A stretch of DNA of 64,000 nucleotides from NCBI GenBank assembly GCA_965248675.1, contig CBDFJZ010000008.1, forward strand, positions 620,001 through 684,000, read 5' to 3'. Position 1 is the stretch's first letter. Each line of letters opens with the position of its first letter. Shown piece after piece: positions 45,474-53,425 of the stretch. Made by a program: the position numbers and the translations under genes. Source of the stretch: UBA6627 sp965248675 (GTDB taxonomy: Bacteria > Chloroflexota > Dehalococcoidia > UBA2979). The notes under the pieces were generated by a model. That model saw only the letters and a list, made by a program, of their open reading frames with translations, was not told the DNA's origin and ran no database searches.

Positions 45474-48400
45474 ATGCCCATCCAGGACCGCGAGGACGCA
45501 GCCGAAGTCGAAGCCGGGATTGCGCGCGTCTTCGGCGCGCCGCCCGAGGAACGCGCGGCCGCCATCCGGCAACTGTTTGTCGAGGCGCTGGACTTCAACC
45601 CGGCGCAGGGGCAGGTGAGCCTGGCCAACGCGCCAGCCGGTGTCGAACTGCCCGACGCCGCCGACCGCGTGGCGGCGCTCGAGGGCGTACACGTTCTACA
45701 CATCGCCCTTGAGGCTCCGGCGAACGGGCGGGTGCGGAAGGCGGACGTGAACGCGGCTGCGCGGGTCATCGCCGAGCAGATCGGCGACGACCTGTTGCTC
45801 GTGGTCACCAACGCCGGCGCAGGCCAGTTGCATCTCGTGCGGCCCGACCTTGGTGCCGTACGGCCCACGCTGCGCCGCATGGTCGTCGAGCGCGACCTGC
45901 CCCAGCGCACGGCGGTGGAGCAGATCGCCGAGATCTACTGGAAGCGCCATGAGACGGGCAGCCTCACTACAGCCCTCGACCGCGCCTTCGACGTTGAGCC
46001 CGTTACGAAGCGGTTCTTCGCCGAGTACAGGCGGGTCTTCGAGCGGGTCGAGGAGAGCGTGACCGGGTTCGGGGCCGGCGAGGACGAGCAGCGGCGGCTG
46101 TTCGTCCAGACGCTGTTCAACCGGCTGATGTTCGTCTACTTCCTCCAACGCAAGGGCTGGCTCGACTTCCGCGGCGACAAGGACTACCTGAACGCGCTGT
46201 GGGGCGACTACCAGTCGAAGCCGGCGAAGGCCAACTTCTACCGCGAGCGGCTGCACCACCTGTTCTTCACCGGCCTCAACAACCCGGACTCCCGCGATGT
46301 CACCGCCGGGACGGAACCGCTGATCGGCACAGTCCCGTTCCTCAACGGCGGCCTGTTCGAACAGGCCGACCTCGACAGGCGCGACGGCGTGACCGTGCCC
46401 GACGAGGCTGTCGAGGCGGTGCTGACCGAGCTGTTCGAGCGCTTCAACTTCACCGTCATGGAGTCGACGCCCTTCGACACCGAGGTCGCCGTCGATCCCG
46501 AGATGCTCGGCAAGGTGTTCGAGGAACTGGTGACCGGGCGCCACGAGTCCGGCTCCTACTACACGCCGCGGCAGGTCGTGTCCTTCATGTGCCGAGAGGC
46601 GCTCAAGGGCTACCTCGAAGGGGCCACTGATCTGAACGCCGATCCCATCCGGTTGCTGGTGGACGAGCACGACGCTTCCGGCATCTCCCTCGCACATGCG
46701 CAGGCCATAGCGGGCGCGCTCGACGAGGTCACAGTCGTCGACCCCGCCTGTGGCTCGGGCGCCTACTTGCTCGGCATGATGCAGGAACTCGTCGAGCTGT
46801 GGGCGATCCTCTACAGCGACCGACTGAAGACCGACGCCCGCAGTTTCTACGACCTGAAGCTGCACATCATCGAGCGCAACCTGTACGGCGTGGACATCGA
46901 CCCGTTCGCAGTGAACATCGCGATGCTGCGGATGTGGCTCTCGCTTGCCATCGAGTACGAAGGCGACAAGCCCAAGCCGCTGCCAAACCTCGATCTGACT
47001 ATCGTTACGGGCGACAGCCTGCTCGCGGCCCACTCAGCCGACGGCGGCGTCCAGAGTGCGCTCGGGGACACGACGGCTGAACTGCAGGAGCTCAAGTCGC
47101 GCTACATGCGTACGTCGGCGGGTCCCGCCAAGGCATCGCTGCGCGCGCAGATCAACGATGTCAGCGGCGAACTGCGCGAGCGTTACGGCGGCTCGGGAGC
47201 AGCCGACGCCGGGAAAGGCGTCGAGTGGCGCTCCTCGTTCCCCGAGGTGTTCGAGGCCCGCGAAGGACGCGCCGGAGGCTTCGACATCATAGTCGCCAAT
47301 CCTCCCTACCAACAGCTCCAGCGCGATGGCGGGCGGCTCGGCAACCTCTATCGCGACGCGGCCTACCGGACCTTCGCGCGGACAGGCGATATCTACCAGT
47401 TGTTCTACGAGCGCGGGTGCACACTCCTAAAGCCCAATGGCGGCGTGCTGGCCTACATCACGTCCAACAGCTGGCTGCGGGCGGAGTACGGCAAGCGGCT
47501 GCGCAGCTTCTTCGCCGAGCGCCACACACCGCTGCGCTGGCTGGACCTCGGCAAGGATGTCTTCGAGAGCGCGATCGTCGACAGCGGCGTGCTGCTGCTG
47601 CGCACTGGCCGCGAGGCCACCCAAGATGCCGACCGCGATACTGACGACTCAGAGGAGGTTGGGCGCGATCAGGCGTTCCCCGCCGTCGACATGGATCGGC
47701 TGCCCGGTGTGGGCTTCCCGCCAGACAACAGCCTGTGGGGCGCCATCAGCCCAGACGGCGACACACCATGGAGCATCCTCTCGCTCACCGAGCAGTCCGT
47801 GATGGACAAGATGCGGAGACGCGGCACGCCCCTTGCGGAGTGGAACGTATCGATAAACTACGGGGTCAAGACCGGCTACAACGGGGCGTTCATCATCGAC
47901 GACGCGACGCGCCAGGCGCTGGTGACTGGGGACCCGAAATCGGCGGAGGTCATCAAGCCTGTTCTGCGCGGGCGAGACATCCGCCCTTACCAAGCGGAGT
48001 GGGCTGGGAAATGGCTCATCGCCACGTTTCCTGCGCTGCATCTTGATATTGACGACTACCCGGCTGTCCGAGATCACCTCCGGTCCTTCGGGCAAGATCG
48101 GTTGGAACAGAGTGGTAAGCGATTGCCGAACGGAGGGAAGTCTCGCAAGAGCACCGGCCATCGCTGGTTCGAGACTCAAGACGTTATCGCCTACCACAAT
48201 CACTTCGCCAAGCCGAAACTGTTCTGGATGGACATGTCTCTCGAAGGCAGGTTCGCCTATTCCGAGGACACAAAGTTCTGCAACGACAAAGGCTTCGTCA
48301 TGGTGGGGGGGCCGCTGAAGTACCTTTGCGCTCTCCTCAATGGCTCGCTCATCACGTGGATGGTGCGGAACATTGCTCTGACCACCGGGATGGGAGTGCC

Positions 48401-48749
48401 TCAGTGGAAGAAGTTCGCCGTGGAGCGCATCCCCATCCCCCGAGTCACCGAGCGAGACCAGCGCCGGTTCGTAGAGCTGGTGGATCGGATTATCGAGGCG
48501 AAGGCGGCGGATGCGGAGGCCGATACGGAGGAGTGGGAGCGGGCGATCGACCGGCTCGTCTACGACCTCTACGGCCTGACGCCCGAGGAGGACACCGCCG
48601 TCGAGCGCGCGCTGGGCCTGATCCACCCCAGCGACGAGGCCGAGGACGCCGCCATCCTCCACTCGATGGTGGAGCGCGACGGGGACGCCCGCGAGTTCGT
48701 CAGCGAGGACGTCGTGATGGCGGCGCTGCGAGCCCAGGATGGAGCTTAG
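45474..48749 (+). CDS. Type IIG / Eco57I-like DNA adenine methyltransferase, large single chain
   Basis: 1091 residues. An N-terminal region of about 300 residues includes RRLFVQTLFNRLMFVYFLQR and KGWLDF. The methyltransferase core has SGSYYTPRQVVSFMCREALK, motif I VVDPACGSGAYLLGMM (near 422) and NPPYQQL motif IV (near 608). The C-terminal third is specificity-domain-like (KTGYNGAFIID, PVLRGRDIRPY, PRVTERDQRRFVELVDRI). Type IIG enzymes combine restriction and modification. I cannot point to a clear PD-(D/E)XK nuclease motif in the N-terminal part, so restriction activity is open. No BREX or DISARM partner genes are beside it. Confidence 0.85.
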   Translation: MPIQDREDAAEVEAGIARVFGAPPEERAAAIRQLFVEALDFNPAQGQVSLANAPAGVELPDAADRVAALEGVHVLHIALEAPANGRVRKADVNAAARVIAEQIGDDLLLVVTNAGAGQLHLVRPDLGAVRPTLRRMVVERDLPQRTAVEQIAEIYWKRHETGSLTTALDRAFDVEPVTKRFFAEYRRVFERVEESVTGFGAGEDEQRRLFVQTLFNRLMFVYFLQRKGWLDFRGDKDYLNALWGDYQSKPAKANFYRERLHHLFFTGLNNPDSRDVTAGTEPLIGTVPFLNGGLFEQADLDRRDGVTVPDEAVEAVLTELFERFNFTVMESTPFDTEVAVDPEMLGKVFEELVTGRHESGSYYTPRQVVSFMCREALKGYLEGATDLNADPIRLLVDEHDASGISLAHAQAIAGALDEVTVVDPACGSGAYLLGMMQELVELWAILYSDRLKTDARSFYDLKLHIIERNLYGVDIDPFAVNIAMLRMWLSLAIEYEGDKPKPLPNLDLTIVTGDSLLAAHSADGGVQSALGDTTAELQELKSRYMRTSAGPAKASLRAQINDVSGELRERYGGSGAADAGKGVEWRSSFPEVFEAREGRAGGFDIIVANPPYQQLQRDGGRLGNLYRDAAYRTFARTGDIYQLFYERGCTLLKPNGGVLAYITSNSWLRAEYGKRLRSFFAERHTPLRWLDLGKDVFESAIVDSGVLLLRTGREATQDADRDTDDSEEVGRDQAFPAVDMDRLPGVGFPPDNSLWGAISPDGDTPWSILSLTEQSVMDKMRRRGTPLAEWNVSINYGVKTGYNGAFIIDDATRQALVTGDPKSAEVIKPVLRGRDIRPYQAEWAGKWLIATFPALHLDIDDYPAVRDHLRSFGQDRLEQSGKRLPNGGKSRKSTGHRWFETQDVIAYHNHFAKPKLFWMDMSLEGRFAYSEDTKFCNDKGFVMVGGPLKYLCALLNGSLITWMVRNIALTTGMGVPQWKKFAVERIPIPRVTERDQRRFVELVDRIIEAKAADAEADTEEWERAIDRLVYDLYGLTPEEDTAVERALGLIHPSDEAEDAAILHSMVERDGDAREFVSEDVVMAALRAQDGA

Positions 48750-49015
48750 GTACGAGCGCAGATTCGAGCGCGACCTCCGGCGAATACGCGACGCGAGTCT
48801 GCTGCGCAGGGGCGAGCAGGCAATCGGCAACTTGCAGGCAGCCTCCGTAGTCGACGACGTGAGGGGGGCTCGCGCCGCTGAGCGGCTCGGTGGGCTCGGT
48901 GGTGCACTACCGCATCAGGATCGGCTACTACCGGCTCGGCATCAAGGTAGAGGGCGAGACGGTCATCGTCGTCAGGTTCCGGCATCGCCGCGACTTCTAT
49001 CGGGGCTTCCCGTGA
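48739..49015 (+). pseudogene. RelE/ParE-family toxin, frameshifted
   Basis: From ATG 48739, overlapping the methyltransferase stop by 11 bases, the frame reads MELRYERRFERDLRRIRDAS and LLRRGEQAIGNLQA. In a run of six G (48863-48868) it must shift to read SVVHYRIRIGYYRLGIKVEG, ETVIVVRFRHRRDFYRGFP and stop at 49015. This is a typical RelE fold end (GYYRLG ... HRRDFYRGFP). The antitoxin-like gene follows. Confidence 0.75.
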
Positions 49016-49100
49016 GGTCCCCGCCCGCCTCCCACGGTCCCGGCTCGCCGGGACGGCGTGGGAGGATAGGGGGCAGACGCACGGGCCGGGAGGACCAGCC

Positions 49101-49364
49101 ATGACCACCACGGTGAGAGCCACCTACGCGAACGGCATGCTCACGCCCTTGGAGCCCCTCGACCTCAGGGAGGGCGAGCAGGTGACGGTGTCGATCGAGG
49201 GCGAGCCACTGTCGGACGGAGCGCCGTCGCGCGGGGGGCTGGCCGCCGTCGTGGAGGCGGTTAGGGAACTCCACGAGTCCATCCCCCCGGAAGCGTGGGA
49301 TGTCCTGCCGACCGATGGCGCGCAGAACTACAAGCTGTGGGGACACAAAACTAGATCCGTCTGA
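49101..49364 (+). pseudogene. DUF104-type antitoxin, 3' end replaced by an IS
   Basis: From ATG 49101 the frame reads MTTTVRATYANGMLTPLEPL, DLREGEQVTVSIEG and ends PTDGAQNYKLWGHKTRSV. The first two blocks are typical of DUF104/AF2212-like antitoxins. The gene's own sequence stops at about 49336 (NYKL); the last codons come from the inserted IS. It pairs with the RelE-like toxin 86 bases upstream. Both partners are therefore damaged. Confidence 0.75.
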
Positions 49365-50464
49365 TTTGACCGCGGCCAGCGAGTCGCGAAGGCTCCCTCT
49401 CAGAGGAGAGGACGGCGATGAGCGCATACCTTCGACCTTGGGTGACGGTGCTGCTTGGCTGGTTCCGCGACAGGCGTGACCTAGTCATCGAGAATGCCGC
49501 GCTGCGGCAACAGTTGGCGATGTACGAGCGTCGACGCCCTCAGATCCGTGACTCGGATCGCCTGTTCTGGATCTGGCTGATCCGGTTCTGGCCGGGCTGG
49601 CGTGGGGTACTGATCGCGGTCAGACCGGAGACGGTGGTGCGTTGGCACCGAGCCGGCTGGCGTCGTTACTGGACCTGGAAGAGCGGTTCGAGGCGCCCGG
49701 GCCGCCCTCGAATCGACCCCGAAGCACGCGCGCTGATCATGCGGCTCGCTCGAGAGAATCCGCGCTGGGGTGCGGTACGAATCCAGGGTGAGCTGCTCGC
49801 CCTCGGTCACGATGTGAGCCGCGAGAGCGTTCGCCGCTACCGACTTCGTGCGTTGCGCCGGTCACCATCTCCGAGTTGGCGTTCCTTCCTTCGCAATCAC
49901 CGACACGAGATCTGGGCGGCGGACTTCTTCACGGTGCCGACGCTGACGCTGAGCACGTTGTATGTCTTCTTCGTCGTGTCGCATGACCGCCGGCGCATCG
50001 AGCACTTCAATGTCACCAGCCACCCGACCGCCGAGTGGGTCTGGCGGCAGTTGATCGAGGCGACTCCCTGGAACCGGAGACCAAGATTCCTGATCCGTGA
50101 CCGCGACCGTGCTTTCGGTGGCGACTTCATCGCCCGCGCAAAACGGATCGGTATCGAAACCGTGCTGACGCCGGTCCAGGCACCACAGGCGAACGCGATC
50201 GCTGAGCGACTGGTCGGGACGTTCCGACGTGAATGCGTCGACTGCATCATCCCACTGGGAGAGCAGCACCTCCGCGGAGTGCTCCGCGAATACGTCGACT
50301 ACTACAACGCGACGCGCCCACATCGAACGCTGGCGTTGGAGCCACCTCAAGGAACTCGGTCGATCCAACGGGACGGCAAGGTCGTGTCGTTTCCCGTGCT
50401 CGGCGGCATCCATCATCGCTACGAACGGAGGGCCGCCTGAGGTGATCTGATTTTGTGGTCCCAC
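49337..50464 (+). mobile_element. Intact IS with an rve-type transposase, 1128 bp
   Basis: Terminal inverted repeats GTGGGGACACAAAACTAGAT (from 49337) and GTGGGACCACAAAATCAGAT (minus strand from 50464) match at most positions. AGCT flanks both ends (49333-49336 and 50465-50468) as the probable target duplication. It is a relative of the deleted element at 41882-42766, with different end sequences. It separates the antitoxin gene from the following operon. Confidence 0.82.
49418..50440 (+). CDS. rve/integrase-core DDE transposase
   Basis: 340 residues. An N-terminal HTH-like region (DLVIENAALRQQLAMYERRR, NPRWGAVRIQGELLALG) precedes the integrase core. Catalytic Asp lie in EIWAADFFTV and LIRDRDRAFG, and Glu lies in FRRECVDCI after APQANAIAERLVGT. 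It appears complete and so could be active. The closest in-window relative is the deleted transposase at 41915. Confidence 0.93.
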   Translation: MSAYLRPWVTVLLGWFRDRRDLVIENAALRQQLAMYERRRPQIRDSDRLFWIWLIRFWPGWRGVLIAVRPETVVRWHRAGWRRYWTWKSGSRRPGRPRIDPEARALIMRLARENPRWGAVRIQGELLALGHDVSRESVRRYRLRALRRSPSPSWRSFLRNHRHEIWAADFFTVPTLTLSTLYVFFVVSHDRRRIEHFNVTSHPTAEWVWRQLIEATPWNRRPRFLIRDRDRAFGGDFIARAKRIGIETVLTPVQAPQANAIAERLVGTFRRECVDCIIPLGEQHLRGVLREYVDYYNATRPHRTLALEPPQGTRSIQRDGKVVSFPVLGGIHHRYERRAA

Positions 50465-51316
50465 AGCTTCCTGCGAGGCCCGGACGGGCTCGTCTGGCAC
50501 TACTGGTGTGCGCCGCCCGAGGGACGGCGGCTCTTCGGATTCGTCCGCGAGGGCGAAGAGGCAGTCGATCCGGACAATCCGGATGCGAACGATCCAGCGG
50601 CTGAGCCGTCCGCAATCGAAGAGAGCGCCACGACGGTATCCGCGCGGCCGGACGAATCGCCGGCCGGGCTCTGGTGCGCCGGCAAGGTGGCGGGCGGGTT
50701 GGATCACTACGGCAGCCGCATCCCGGCCTCCGTCCAGCGCATCGACACGCGCGCGCCTCTCTGTCTGACCTGCGCGCGCTGCCCGCGGTGCCTGGCCGCG
50801 GGCGACGAGTTGTGCAGCTGCATCGCCCCATGTCCCGAGCAGGACCGGGACCGGCTCACGGTCGAATGGGCCGACGAGTTGTACGCAGGTGGGCGCTGGA
50901 GCCTGGTCACGAAGATGGACGGCCCGGTCATCTGCGCGGCGAGGAACACGAGCTGCCAGGCGGGCCGCAGGATCTGGAGCGGCCTTCACGCGCCGTCGAA
51001 GGACCATCGCGAGCTGGTGTGGCAGTACCCGGACGGCTGCATCGTCCACTACCGCTGCGCTCCCGACGAAGCGCGGCATCGCTTCGACGTCGAGTACTCG
51101 GGTGTGGAGTTCGGCAAGGATCCGCACCCCGTGAATCACCCGAAACCGCATCGCGCATCCCTGCACGGGATCGACGGCGAGTGGATGTTCACGGGCCTGA
51201 TGAGCCGGGGCGACACGCGCCGCTACTCGGCGATCCTGTGGCGTCGCCTCGGCGTGGTGCTGGCACTCGACACGCCGGCAGGCGCCAACCGAATGTCTGC
51301 TGCGCCGGGCGGGTGA
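50453..51316 (+). CDS. Cysteine-rich protein of unknown function
   Basis: 287 residues; the first codons lie inside the IS end, so the native start may have been lost. A motif repeats: GPDGLVWHYWCAPPEGRRLF near the N-terminus and YPDGCIVHYRCAPDEARHRF in the second half. Between them is a dense Cys cluster, CLTCARCPRCLAAGDELCSC, suggesting zinc binding. It is the first gene of a six-gene plus-strand run and its stop overlaps the next ATG (TGATG). I do not recognise the family. Confidence 0.6.
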   Translation: MWSHSFLRGPDGLVWHYWCAPPEGRRLFGFVREGEEAVDPDNPDANDPAAEPSAIEESATTVSARPDESPAGLWCAGKVAGGLDHYGSRIPASVQRIDTRAPLCLTCARCPRCLAAGDELCSCIAPCPEQDRDRLTVEWADELYAGGRWSLVTKMDGPVICAARNTSCQAGRRIWSGLHAPSKDHRELVWQYPDGCIVHYRCAPDEARHRFDVEYSGVEFGKDPHPVNHPKPHRASLHGIDGEWMFTGLMSRGDTRRYSAILWRRLGVVLALDTPAGANRMSAAPGG

Positions 51317-51519
51317 TGCCCCGCTACCGGCATGTCATCTGCACACGCGGCGACGACCTGCCCGGTCATCTCGCCCGCGCGCTCTGCGGACGGATCGTCG
51401 CCCACGGGCGGCAACCCAACGTCCCCCGCAGCGACGCGCGCTTCTGCGCCCGCTGTCACGCGCTCGACGAGCCAATGGCCTCGCCGCCGCTCACCCACAT
51501 CGCTGCGCAGCGCCCGTGA
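51316..51519 (+). CDS. Small CxxC protein
   Basis: 67 residues from an ATG that overlaps the preceding stop. It has LARALCGRIVAHGRQP and DARFCARCHALDEP, so three Cys with a CxxC pair, possibly a small zinc-binding protein. Too short to classify. Confidence 0.5.
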   Translation: MPRYRHVICTRGDDLPGHLARALCGRIVAHGRQPNVPRSDARFCARCHALDEPMASPPLTHIAAQRP

Positions 51520-51556
51520 TGCGTCAGCGCATCCCTCGCTCGAAAAGGAGTCCTAC

Positions 51557-51757
51557 ATGTATAGCCCGAAGATCCCTGAACGGTTGATCCCGATCCTCTA
51601 CCGGCTCGGCCGCGAACGCGGCCGGCCGATGACGCAACTCGTGACCGAGGCCGTTGAACGCTATCTCGACGACGAAGGCTGGCTCGGCGAAACGGCGCCG
51701 GAGGCCCATCGCGGCGAGACCGTGGACCGGTACGGAGCCGAGCGTCATGCAGCCTGA
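51557..51757 (+). CDS. Small ribbon-helix-helix-like protein
   Basis: 66 residues from ATG 51557, with AAGGAG at good distance. The core reads SPKIPERLIPILYRLGRERG and RPMTQLVTEAVERYLDDEGW, the pattern of RHH/CopG-like DNA-binding proteins, which often autoregulate mobile-element or toxin-antitoxin operons. Its 3' end overlaps the next gene by 11 bases. Confidence 0.65.
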   Translation: MYSPKIPERLIPILYRLGRERGRPMTQLVTEAVERYLDDEGWLGETAPEAHRGETVDRYGAERHAA

Positions 51758-52367
51758 GCATCAGCCAGCGGCCGATGGACGGGTCGCTCTGCAGACGAAA
51801 CACATCCGCGCCGCCGGCTTCGGCGCCGCGGTCGACGCCTGCGTCACCGAACGCAGCGAGATCTGGTTCCTTTCACTGTTGGGCAACCAGCAGTCGATTC
51901 GCGCGCTCTGGGCGCGCCTCGTGAAGGGCGAGACCGCCTACCTCGCGGACGACCAGTTCGCGGGCGGGGTCCAGCACTGGCTCGCGACCGGTGTCCGGCA
52001 GCAGTGCCGGTTCCACGTCACGCGGCTGCCGTCGACGGGCGCGCACCACGCGCTGCTCGTTCCGGACGCCGCCCTCTACGCCGCTGAGCAGCAAGAGTTC
52101 CTGCTGCTGGCGCGCACGCTGGAGGAAGTGCCGCTCCTCCACTACCGCTTCCTGAACCGCCGGATCGACCTGCCGTTGCACCCCAGCTGGAGCGACTGGC
52201 TCTGGGAGCGGGCTCTACATACCGGCGAAGCGCAGGAGCTCGACGCGATGGGCATCCATGCCTATCGCTGCAGGCCCGAGCCGGGCGATCTCGCCGAGGC
52301 GCTCGGGCGTGCCCTCCGCGGGCACCGGGTGCCGGCGCCGCCCGACTCCCTGCCCGAGGCGGCGTAG
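51747..52367 (+). CDS. Hypothetical protein in the methyltransferase-helicase operon
   Basis: 206 residues from ATG 51747. Stretches of natural sequence include SEIWFLSLLGNQQSIRALWA, CRFHVTRLPSTGAHHALLVP and LHPSWSDWLWERALHTGEAQ. No known motif is recognised. Tight packing (11-base overlap before, 5-base gap after) says it belongs to the same system as the methyltransferase and helicase. Confidence 0.6.
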   Translation: MQPEHQPAADGRVALQTKHIRAAGFGAAVDACVTERSEIWFLSLLGNQQSIRALWARLVKGETAYLADDQFAGGVQHWLATGVRQQCRFHVTRLPSTGAHHALLVPDAALYAAEQQEFLLLARTLEEVPLLHYRFLNRRIDLPLHPSWSDWLWERALHTGEAQELDAMGIHAYRCRPEPGDLAEALGRALRGHRVPAPPDSLPEAA

Positions 52368-52372
52368 CCGCG

Positions 52373-53425
52373 ATGTCCCGGCTAGAGAGCCAGGCGAAGG
52401 CCCACTACTTCCCAACGCCGCCCGAGGTGGTGGCGCGCGTCGCGGCATTGATCCGCTCGGCGAGTCACAGCGGACGCTCCGCCATACGGTTGCTCGACCC
52501 GTGCTGCGGGACGGGCGCTGCGCTCAGGCAGCTCGTCCAGACGGTTGGCGACGAGAGCTACGGGATCGAGATCGCCGACGACCGCTACGTCGAGGCGCAT
52601 ACGCTCCTCGACCACGTTCTTCACGCAAGCGCACAAAGCGTGCGCATCGCGAACGGCGCGTTCTCGTGCCTCTTCCTGAACCCGCCGTATGACTACGACG
52701 ACGAGGCGAAGCGGCTCGAGCACGCCTTCCTGACGACGATGACGCGGGCGCTCTGCCCCGGCGGGTTGCTCGTGTTCATCGTCCCGCAGCGGCGGCTCGC
52801 GGTTTCGGCGCGTTACCTCGCGGGCCACTACCACGACCTGACCTGCTACCGCTTTCCGGACGATCTGTACGAGGCGTTCCAGCAGGTCGTGCTGTTCGGC
52901 GTGAAGCGGCAGGAGCCTGTCAGCGACCCCGAGACGCACGCCTCGGTGACGGCGTGGTCCGACGCGCCGCTGCCGGCACTGCCGTTGGCCGGAGACGCGC
53001 GCGGCCGCTACGCCCTGCCGGCACTCGATGGCGGGACAGTGCTCTTCATCTCGCAGTTCTTCGACCCGGAAGAGGCGGCGCGCGAAGCGCGTCACGTCGG
53101 GCTCTGGGCGAACGCGTCGCTTGCCGAGCAGATCTGGCCGCCAGAGGAGCGACGGCCGCAACCGCTGATGCCATTACGTCGCGGGCACCTCGCCGTGCTG
53201 ATCGCGGCCGGATTCCTCGACAACGTCCAGCTCCGTTCGGGCGACCGGCGACTGCTGGTGAAGGGGCGGACCTACAAGGTCTCCGTCCCCGTGTACTCCC
53301 CCGACCCCGAAGTCGAGGTGGAACGCGAGGTGATGCGCACCTCCGTCGTCACGCTCGATCTCAAGAGCGGACAGGTCGAGGTGATCGCCGGGGGCGGGAC
53401 CGACAACAAGGCCACGGCGGGGTGA
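52373..53425 (+). CDS. DUF6094-type SAM-dependent methyltransferase
   Basis: 350 residues. Motif I is IRLLDPCCGTGAALRQL, the acidic SAM-ribose segment is YGIEIADDRYVEAH, and the catalytic loop is LFLNPPYDYDDEAKRLEHAF. NPPY implies an N6-adenine or N4-cytosine target, probably DNA. The C-terminal half is unknown. Proteins of this kind are known beside SNF2-like helicases in mobile elements. Its stop overlaps the helicase start (GTGA). Confidence 0.82.
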   Translation: MSRLESQAKAHYFPTPPEVVARVAALIRSASHSGRSAIRLLDPCCGTGAALRQLVQTVGDESYGIEIADDRYVEAHTLLDHVLHASAQSVRIANGAFSCLFLNPPYDYDDEAKRLEHAFLTTMTRALCPGGLLVFIVPQRRLAVSARYLAGHYHDLTCYRFPDDLYEAFQQVVLFGVKRQEPVSDPETHASVTAWSDAPLPALPLAGDARGRYALPALDGGTVLFISQFFDPEEAAREARHVGLWANASLAEQIWPPEERRPQPLMPLRRGHLAVLIAAGFLDNVQLRSGDRRLLVKGRTYKVSVPVYSPDPEVEVEREVMRTSVVTLDLKSGQVEVIAGGGTDNKATAG

